NCBI RefSeq assembly: GCF_052324685.1
Contig: NW_027506910.1
Location: 570,121 to 634,120 of the forward strand
Direction of reading: 5' to 3'
Source: Brachyhypopomus gauderio
Taxonomy: Eukaryota; Chordata; Actinopteri; Gymnotiformes; Hypopomidae
DNA length: 64,000 nt
In this document: in pieces, positions 57,236 through 64,000 of the stretch
How positions within the stretch are numbered: position 1 is the first letter of the stretch
How the letters are laid out: each line of letters begins with the position of its first letter
Notes under the pieces: generated by a model
Database searches by the model: none
What the model was told of the DNA's origin: nothing
Seen by the model: the letters and a program-made list of their open reading frames with translations, nothing else
Position numbers and translations under genes: made by a program

Positions 57236-58080
57236 TGTGGTGTCAGGGCTGGCTCGGCTGCCACTCCCTCTACCACCAGGAGGGGCACCTGAATCAGTCC
57301 TAGACTTGCGGGATGTAATCAGTAATGATCCGTTTCAGCTGTCTGAAGGCTTCTTAAGGAAGCTTTGGGAAATGGATCATTGCTGATTCGTTGTGGTTTC
57401 CTATGCGTTCTCAGCCGTTATCCTCATTCTCTTTGGTTACTACTCTCAAGTTACTAGGTGTCTCATCACCGCTCTCTCTCTCTCTCTGTTTTTTCTCCTG
57501 CTCTCCTTCGAGATATCTCTCCTGCGTCGCTCCCTGACCTCCCTCAAGTTTTCACGAGCCTGTTTCTCTTCCTGTCCTTTTTGTCTTTATTTTGGGAAGG
57601 GTTTTGTTTTGTTGCGGCGTTTTCTCCGCCCCTGGCATTTTCTTTTTTTTTTTTTTTTTTTAACCACTTTATTTATAGAGATTTTAAATTATCACACAGA
57701 TGCGGTTTAACATTCAAAAATTAACCTAGTTCAAGTATTGATAAATTAAGTCCCACCCCCATCCCTATATACCCTCACAAACATGTGTGGTTTAGAAAAA
57801 TTAAAGCCAAAATATAGTGCACACATATGTACGAACATACACACAAACATGTAGACATATATAAATGAGAAATTGAATAAAAGTACAAATCCAGTATAAA
57901 AACAAATTATACATAACAAAGTTACCAGTAACAAACATAAACCTAACAGGTACAGAGAGAATTAGTGTTACCCTTTAAAGAAGGAAAAATAAAATAAAAT
58001 ATTAAATAAAATTATAAATAAATAAATAAAATATATATTAACTAATAATAAAGAAAAGATAAAAACAACCCCTCTTGCCT

Positions 58081-61000
58081 TTACTCCGGTGCAACATTGC
58101 AACCCTCAATATATTTGAGGACTGGTAGCCAAGTTTTTTTGAATGCTTGCAGAGAACCTGACCTATAAGAACGCAGCTTTTCCAATCTAACATTACTCAA
58201 AATCTCCTGAAGCCAATGGTTGTGAGTTGGAGGGGAGGAAAGTCTCCACTTAAGGAGGATGGCACGTCTGGCAAGCAGGGTACCAAAGGCAATCACTCTC
58301 TGCTTTGTTGAAGGAATTTGGAAGTTGAGAGGAATCCCAAACAAAGCTATGATCGGGTTAGGATCCAGTGAGAGCCCAAGTGCAAGGCTGAGTGACCTAA
58401 AAACATCTGACCAAAAGGCTCTCAGTTTACGACAGGTCCAGAACATATGATAATGGTCTGCTGGAGATTGACCACACCTGGCACAAGCATCAGACCTGCC
58501 CGGAAACATTCTTGCCAGTTTAGCATTAGTAAGATGCAGTCTGTGTAGTATTTTAAATTGTATCAGGCAGTGCCTAGCACAAATTGAAGATGTATGCACC
58601 CTAGACAGAATGAAATCCCACTGCTCCGCAGAGATAGATACTGCTAAATCATGCTCCCATAAAAGTTTAAGGTCGTCAGTAGAGCCAGTATCTGAATAAC
58701 CGACAATGGTGTAAATGGCAGATATTAACTTACCCTGAGATGGATTTAGAGCAAGGATTTTATCCATTCTGGACTCAGGTGGACGGTTGGGAAAGTAGGG
58801 GAATAGTTTGGACACAAAGTGTCTAATTTGAAAAAAACGAAATAAGTGGCTGTAAGGTAGATCAAACTTTGCCCTTAATGCTGTGAAAGACAGAAAAACT
58901 CCATCAGCATACAAATCGTCAATAGTCTTAATGCCCTTCTCAGACCATATACGAAAGGTCGGATCAGTAGTTGAAGGGAGAAATTGATGATTGTGTGTAA
59001 TGGGAGTATAAACTGCACCGCTTTGTAAGCCTAAACACTTTCTGAACTGGAGCCAAATCTTAATAGAATCCCGTACAACTGGATTGGCTGGTAACCATTT
59101 ACTAGAAACAGGAAGTTGGGAACAAATTATGGAGTTAAGAGAGTATTGGGATGATGACAACTCCAACCGAGTCCACAATGGACAGTCGCTGTAAGAGGTA
59201 CCCTTATTCCAATAAATTATTTTATGAATATTGCATGCCCAATAGTAATGACGAAAATTAGGCAAAGCTAATCCCCCCTCAGCCTTCCGAAGTTGAAGAG
59301 ACGCTTTTTTAAGACGTGCAGGTTTGTTACACCAAATAAGGGGAGTCAATGCGCAATCGAGTTTATTAAAAAATGCTTTGTTAATTAAGATAGGGATATG
59401 CTGAAATAGGTATAAAAATTTAGGTAGTATGTTCATTTTAATTAAATTAATACGGCCAATTAGTGATAAAGGTAATGATGCCCATCTATTCAGATCGGAT
59501 ATGGTTTTGTCAAGCAGAGGGATAAAGTTTTCTCCCATTAAGTCTTTAAAATAACGAGTAAATGTGATACCCAAATATTTAAATTTTCTATGAGCAACTT
59601 TAAATGGAAAGGAGGATAAGGGAAGCAACTGAGCAGCTGAATTGACCAAGAAAAGCTCACTTTTCTGGAGATTCAATTTATAACCTGATATATTGCCAAA
59701 TTTTTGAAAAATGTCCAATATAAAAGGAATGGAAGAGCATGGATTTGAAACGTATAACAGAAGGTCATCAGCATAAAAAGAGAGTTTGTGAACAGAATTG
59801 AAACGTGAAATTCCCTCGAACCCTTGATGCTCACGCAGCCATATCGCCAAAGGTTCCAATGCCAAATTGAATAACAAGGGTGAAAGAGGGCATCCTTGTC
59901 GCGTTCCACGGTGAAGAGGAAAAGAGGGTGAGATGGTACCATTTGTAAGGACAGAGGCAGTTGGAGCTGCATATAACAGATGAATCCAGGAGATAAACCT
60001 GGGGCAGCAACCAAATTTTCTCAAGGAGAGAAACAGATAATTCCACTCCACCCTATCAAAAGCCTTCTCAGCATCGAGAGAAATTACAACCTCTGGAGAG
60101 TCTGATGGCTGAGAATATAAAATATTGGCTAGTCTTCTGGTATTGAAAAATGAGAGTCTACCCTGCATGAAGCCAGTTTGATCCTGAGCTATTAGATCTG
60201 ATAGAACCTGCTGCAGTCGGGATGCGAGAACTTTAGCCAGGATCTTAAAGTCCACATTAAGGAGTGATATTGGTCTGTAACTGTCACAGAGTGTAGGGTC
60301 TTTGTCTTTTTTGAGTAGAAGTGAGATTGTAGCATTAGACATGGATGCGGGTAGAAGACCGATATGGTATGAATCATTATACACTCTGGCTAAGACAGGA
60401 GCGAGCAAGGAGGAGAACTCTTTATAGAATTCTATTGTAAACCCGTCCGGGCCAGGAGATTTTCCAGAGTTCAGCGACTTTATAGTTTGCTGTATCTCAG
60501 AAATAGTGATAGGGGATCCCATTCCGTGAAGCTGAGAGGACAACACCTGAGGAAATGGCAATGAGTCAAAGATAGAAAGATCCCTCTGAGTTAAAGGCTG
60601 CGACTCTGAAGCGTATAAGTTAGTGTAGTGATCTGCAAATATCTGATTAACTAATTTGAGGTCAGTGACAATGTCACCGCAGGTAGATCTGATTCTGGGA
60701 ATTAATCTAGATGCACAAATGGATCGTGCCTGGTGAGCCAATAACTTCCCAGCCTTGTCCCCCTGTTCATAAAAGCGTAACCTGGATTGTCTTAATTGCG
60801 TTTCAACCTTACGGGTCATTAAGATCTCATACTCTGAGTGAAGTTGGAGACGGTGTTTATAAAGTGCTGGAGAAGCGTTCACTGCATAGTCAGCCTCCAC
60901 CTTTTGCAGCTCATCTAAGATCTCAGACAATCTCCGCTTTTCAGTCTTCCTCGAGTAAGAGATGAAGGAGATGATTTGACCACGAATATATGCTTTAAAA

Positions 61001-61875
61001 GCCTCCCAGAGAGAGTGGGTGTTGACCTCAGGGGAATCATTACATGAAAAGTAAAGATCTATTTGAGACGCAATAAAATTTTTGAAATCAGTATCTGATA
61101 ACATGTAAGAGCTGAATTTCCAGTGCCTATGATTAGGCTTGTCAATGGGAAAGTGCAAGTCTATGGATGTAGGAGCGTGATCAGAAATAATAATTGGATG
61201 ATATGAGGATGAGGAGACTTGCGAGATCAATTTATTATCTAACAGAAAAAAATCAATTCTGGAATAGGTATGATGCACAGCCGAAAAAAAAGAAAAAGCT
61301 CTGTCTGAGGGGTGATTAGTTCTCCAGGGGTCTGAAAGACCCAATTGGGATGAATACTTTAGAACCCGACCCGAAGATTTAGACAAAACTGACTGCTTGG
61401 GGGAGGACCTGTCCAAAAATAAATCCTGTACCAGGTTAAAATCGCCCCCAATAATAATACGATGGGTATCTACATTAGGAAGACTTAAAAAAAATTTATC
61501 AAAAAAATTTGTATCATCCCATGTAGGAGCGTATACACAAGCTAATGTAACCGGGAGGCCCTGCAACATGCCAGACACCACAGCAAAACGACCATTAGGA
61601 TCCAAAACAGTATTTGTTGGCTCAAAGTTGAGATCTTTATGAATAATAATGGCAGTCCCTCTCGCTCGAATGGAATATCTTGAGTGAAAAATATGGCCCA
61701 TCCAGGGTTTTTTAATGCGGCGAACTTCTGAAGATTTAAGGTGCGTTTCTTGTAAAAAAACGATATCTGCACGGAGCTGTCGTAATTGAGAAAACACCTT
61801 ACCTGATTTGACTGCATTGTTTAAACCATTGACATTCCAGGAGATCAATCGCAAGCTGCTAGTTCTGGTATTCAT
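58081..61875 (-). CDS. L1 ORF2: endonuclease and reverse transcriptase (1264 codons)
   Basis: Drives target-primed reverse transcription: the endonuclease nicks DNA and the RT copies L1 RNA. Apurinic-type endonuclease at about 8-240 (SWNVNGLN, QETH, GDFNLV, and SDHAP near 230). RT at about 500-770, with YRPISLLNVDFKILAKVL, the SLDAEKAFDRVEW block, TRQGCPLSP and catalytic FYADDLLLY. A late Cys-His motif CARCGQ...HMFWTC lies near 1150. No stop or frameshift seen; length is usual for L1. Confidence 0.95.
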   Translation of the reverse strand: MNTRTSSLRLISWNVNGLNNAVKSGKVFSQLRQLRADIVFLQETHLKSSEVRRIKKPWMGHIFHSRYSIRARGTAIIIHKDLNFEPTNTVLDPNGRFAVVSGMLQGLPVTLACVYAPTWDDTNFFDKFFLSLPNVDTHRIIIGGDFNLVQDLFLDRSSPKQSVLSKSSGRVLKYSSQLGLSDPWRTNHPSDRAFSFFSAVHHTYSRIDFFLLDNKLISQVSSSSYHPIIISDHAPTSIDLHFPIDKPNHRHWKFSSYMLSDTDFKNFIASQIDLYFSCNDSPEVNTHSLWEAFKAYIRGQIISFISYSRKTEKRRLSEILDELQKVEADYAVNASPALYKHRLQLHSEYEILMTRKVETQLRQSRLRFYEQGDKAGKLLAHQARSICASRLIPRIRSTCGDIVTDLKLVNQIFADHYTNLYASESQPLTQRDLSIFDSLPFPQVLSSQLHGMGSPITISEIQQTIKSLNSGKSPGPDGFTIEFYKEFSSLLAPVLARVYNDSYHIGLLPASMSNATISLLLKKDKDPTLCDSYRPISLLNVDFKILAKVLASRLQQVLSDLIAQDQTGFMQGRLSFFNTRRLANILYSQPSDSPEVVISLDAEKAFDRVEWNYLFLSLRKFGCCPRFISWIHLLYAAPTASVLTNGTISPSFPLHRGTRQGCPLSPLLFNLALEPLAIWLREHQGFEGISRFNSVHKLSFYADDLLLYVSNPCSSIPFILDIFQKFGNISGYKLNLQKSELFLVNSAAQLLPLSSFPFKVAHRKFKYLGITFTRYFKDLMGENFIPLLDKTISDLNRWASLPLSLIGRINLIKMNILPKFLYLFQHIPILINKAFFNKLDCALTPLIWCNKPARLKKASLQLRKAEGGLALPNFRHYYWACNIHKIIYWNKGTSYSDCPLWTRLELSSSQYSLNSIICSQLPVSSKWLPANPVVRDSIKIWLQFRKCLGLQSGAVYTPITHNHQFLPSTTDPTFRIWSEKGIKTIDDLYADGVFLSFTALRAKFDLPYSHLFRFFQIRHFVSKLFPYFPNRPPESRMDKILALNPSQGKLISAIYTIVGYSDTGSTDDLKLLWEHDLAVSISAEQWDFILSRVHTSSICARHCLIQFKILHRLHLTNAKLARMFPGRSDACARCGQSPADHYHMFWTCRKLRAFWSDVFRSLSLALGLSLDPNPIIALFGIPLNFQIPSTKQRVIAFGTLLARRAILLKWRLSSPPTHNHWLQEILSNVRLEKLRSYRSGSLQAFKKTWLPVLKYIEGCNVAPE

Positions 61876-61988
61876 AGCATGGCTCTAAGGAGAAAGGTCC
61901 ACTGCACAGTACTGATGTCCATTGTAAAGGCAAGGAAAGAATAAAAGAGGAAAGAGAGGAAAAGAGAGAAAGAAAAAAAAAGAGAGGG

Positions 61989-62028
<40 letters not shown>

Positions 62029-62387
62029 AAACGAACGGGAGAACATATACAACACAACATATACAAATACCACACAAAGCCCTAACCCTAGCATGGTCCA
62101 ATAGGCTAAACGCCGAGGCCCTAAACATTTTAGGTACCCTTGCTACCCAGTCTCCAGTACACACTCAAATTATAACAGCAAAAAAAAAACTGTGCTGAAA
62201 GGCATCTTTATATATTCCCTTAATATTAAAATATTAATATAAAACAAGAACAACACTTCAAACCTAAACAGTAATAAATGGCAGAATCCCAGTAATAAAA
62301 CAGTAAAGTAACAAACAAAAACATTCAAAATAGTTCGAGCAGCTCACTAGTAGTTTCAATGCTGTACACACTAACTTGAAGCACATT
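61876..62387 (-). other. L1 inter-ORF spacer with a long poly(T)
   Basis: 512 bp between ORF1 stop and ORF2 start. On the coding strand it includes an uninterrupted T39 (61989-62027) followed by a pyrimidine-rich stretch, ending about 110 bp before the ORF2 ATG. Confidence 0.8.
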
Positions 62388-63227
62388 TTACCGGTTACGA
62401 TGTGGACTACCGGATTGTGTAGATTTAAGAAAGTCCTCCGCTTCACTGATGGAGTTTAATCTTCTCTTGCCGCCGTTTGGTGATGAAATAAAAAGTCTGG
62501 CCGGGAACCGGAGCACCGGTCTGTGACCCGACTCATATAACAATCGCATCACCTCTTTGTATTTAGCTCGCTGCTCAAGGACCTCCGGAGCGTAATCCTC
62601 ATAGATTGCAACAGAATGTCCACGATACTGTAGTTTACCTCGTCTGGAGCGAGCTGCACGAATAATGTTCTCCTTCACCTGGTAATAGTGCAGCCTGATG
62701 ATAACAGCCCGCGGTCGGTCACCCTGTTGCGGCCTGTTAACCAGAGACCGATGTGCTCGGTCTATTTCTGGCGGTGAGGAAAGCACGTCGCCAAACACCT
62801 CCGATAAAAACTCCGAGAAGAAAGCGGTGGGACGTGGGCCCTCCATAGATTCAGGCAGGCCGATAACACGGATGTTATTTCGTCTGCTACGGGACTCAAG
62901 GTCGGTAACTTTAGCCTGTAGCTTAGCTTTGGCATCCGTTAGCTCCGTGCAAACCGCCTCCAGCGCTTGGATCCGTTCATCCACAGAGATCGCGTGTGTT
63001 TCGAGAGAGGAAATTTTTTGTCCGTGATCAGTCACAGTTGTTTGTAATTGATCAATTTTCGCCTCCAGAGCAGCGAGGGCAAGTCGGTGGTCGGCACAGA
63101 TAGCGGTGCGGTGTTCCTCTAACAACTTAGTTAAGAGGGCGACACCGACCTGTTGATCCGGAGCGTCGTGAGTATCAGACTTTGTTGTTGCATCTTTTTT
63201 GCCTTGTTTCGTTGATTTGGAAGCCAT
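62388..63227 (-). CDS. L1 ORF1: RNA-binding protein (279 codons)
   Basis: Forms the ribonucleoprotein with L1 RNA. Lys-rich N-terminus, coiled coil at about 40-115 (LAALEAKIDQLQTTV, heptad leucines), RRM domain beginning SRRNNIRVIGLPES (about 113), then a C-terminal domain (about 190-270: HYYQVKENIIRAARS, LQYRGHSVAIYEDYAPEVLE). This is the L1 transposase-22 type arrangement; open throughout. Confidence 0.93.
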   Translation of the reverse strand: MASKSTKQGKKDATTKSDTHDAPDQQVGVALLTKLLEEHRTAICADHRLALAALEAKIDQLQTTVTDHGQKISSLETHAISVDERIQALEAVCTELTDAKAKLQAKVTDLESRSRRNNIRVIGLPESMEGPRPTAFFSEFLSEVFGDVLSSPPEIDRAHRSLVNRPQQGDRPRAVIIRLHYYQVKENIIRAARSRRGKLQYRGHSVAIYEDYAPEVLEQRAKYKEVMRLLYESGHRPVLRFPARLFISSPNGGKRRLNSISEAEDFLKSTQSGSPHRNR

Positions 63228-63386
63228 TATCAGAAAAAAATATGACGTCCAAAATGAACAGAAAGCATTAAAAAATGATGAGCAACTAGAATATTCGAGC
63301 TTTAAAGTGTTGCATGCGGGAAATAATATTGTACTGGAGACCGTGTTTAAAGCGTCCTAGTCACTAGCCGCCATCTTGCCGACAGT
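63228..63386 (-). promoter_or_regulatory. L1 5' UTR with YY1-like site at the extreme 5' end
   Basis: On the coding strand the element opens CTGTCGGCAAGATGGCGGCT; GCAAGATGGCGGC (63380-63368) is a strong YY1 consensus (core AAGATGGC), a few bases from the first nucleotide. Mammalian L1 carries a YY1 site at the same relative place, where it sets the transcription start. Confidence 0.6.
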
Positions 63387-63669
63387 GCCCCTGGCATTTT
63401 CAGTTTTGTTTTCGCGTTGCTATTATCCGTGCTATATTTAGTTACAGTTGTTATTTTGTTTCTTTTTCCTGTCTCCTTACATTTGAGCTTTTGTCTTTTC
63501 ACGCGTCGAGTTTTCCGCATTTGTTTTGTTTGTTTGGTTCAGCGTGATCTCATTCTTGCATTCTGTTTTTTACAAACGCAGTTGTGTTGTTAGACGGCAC
63601 TTGGCTCCTCCTTTTCACACTGTCACTATACGCGGTGAGTACCTCCCTGTACTCCCGTGTTACATGTGG

Positions 63670-64000
63670 ACTGGTTGAGAAAACTCCCAAGCACCCTCTA
63701 GATCCTTTGCAAAGGTAAAAAGCTGTTCCAGTGTTTCATGACAAGGACAGAGCCTGCAATTTTCCTCTGAGCGAAAGTCACTTTCCATGGTCTCACCACT
63801 ACCTGTCTGCTGTATCCACAGTCTGATAAGCCAGGCAGATCTGAAGATCTTTCTGACATTGTCAGCAAACCTTAATTAACGATATGTGTGGGTCTGCCCT
63901 GTCTATCCGGCATCCTCCCCAACTATCTGATCCACCTTCCAGAACCCCTCCAAAAACTTCAAGAAGACAGAGTACTCCGAACTGCCATTTGGTGCATAAT
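63670..64000 (-). mobile_element. Rex3 minus-strand fragment, second copy of 35516-35845
   Basis: Continues the Rex3 split by the solo LTR; runs off the window. It keeps gttgagaaaactccc where copy 1 has lost four bases. Confidence 0.8.

Larger units (their letters stand above)
57643..63386 (-). mobile_element. Full-length L1 LINE with two intact ORFs (5744 bp)
   Basis: Inserted with a 15-bp target duplication GCCCCTGGCATTTTC (57628-57642 and 63387-63401); the uninterrupted site is at 35233-35247 in copy 1. A poly(A) tail appears as T19 at 57643-57661. Order on the minus strand: 5' UTR 63228-63386, ORF1 62388-63227, spacer, ORF2 58081-61875, 3' UTR. Full length, open ORFs and a clean target duplication suggest a recent and perhaps competent insertion. 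Confidence 0.95.
57241..63664 (+). mobile_element. Solo LTR, second copy, split by L1
   Basis: LTR parts 57241-57642 and 63387-63664 together match 34834-35510; target duplication TGTGG at 57236-57240 and 63665-63669. Confidence 0.9.
39610..64000. repeat. Segmental duplication, copy 2 (carries gene D)
   Basis: Same order and orientation as 18.92-36 kb, enlarged by later insertions: hAT at 39991, 42597 and 44277, an expanded minisatellite and LINE at 45.3-47.9 kb, Rex3 at 48308 and L1 at 57643. It lacks the Gypsy element of copy 1. It continues past the window. Confidence 0.85.

Noticed and set aside
61859..62164. Frames with long Phe runs upstream of L1 ORF2
   Set aside because: Translations of the T39 tract.

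Overview
This is a ray-finned (teleost) fish genome window. The evidence is split genes with GT-AG introns, (CA)n and (CAAT)n microsatellites, fish-type Rex3 (RTE) LINEs, an L1 LINE, hAT transposons and a chromodomain Gypsy element. The host genes are one tandem cluster on the minus strand of SLC22 organic-anion transporters, closest to SLC22A7/OAT2. No tRNA, rRNA, CRISPR or bacterial-type operon was seen.

Layout. Gene A (1-1419) has exons 1-2 and the first 41 bases of exon 3, and runs off the left edge. A broken, chimeric SLC22A7 relic lies at about 3.6-6.7 kb, then a 31-bp minisatellite (6955-7645) and an internally deleted Rex3. Gene B (8710-14901) has exons 1-9 in frame and no clear exon 10. 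Its intron 5 holds a 2.17-kb LTR element with an unusual acidic ORF. Gene C (19025-30741) and gene D (39774-53165) are complete ten-exon genes of 545 and 551 codons. They sit in a tandem segmental duplication of about 17 kb of ancestral sequence (about 18.92-36 kb and about 39.6-64 kb). Exons 2, 3, 4, 5, 7, 8 and 9 have identical lengths in B, C and D (104, 155, 169, 124, 215, 109, 207 bp), which supports the splice models.

The two duplicates act as an insertion record. Copy C alone carries an intact 5.69-kb chromodomain Gypsy element with identical LTRs in intron 4. Copy D alone carries three hAT elements with 8-bp target duplications, an L2/CR1-type LINE, a Rex3 with an 11-bp target duplication, and a full-length L1 with both ORFs open and a 15-bp target duplication. 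For most of these the empty site can be read in the other copy.

Most notable: both LTR elements lack a visible tRNA primer site but have, next to the 5' LTR, a short stretch complementary to a site about 30 bp downstream of a TATA-like box inside their own LTR. This is the Tf1/sushi self-priming layout. The shorter element encodes no pol but a 446-codon acidic, repeat-rich protein I do not recognise. The hAT in intron 9 of gene D has lost most of its transposase yet keeps three in-frame exons that would splice to a small protein carrying only the hAT dimerisation domain, like a natural repressor. Genes B and C/D share an almost identical 245-bp tract in exon 1 (the extracellular loop) in otherwise divergent genes, a sign of gene conversion.
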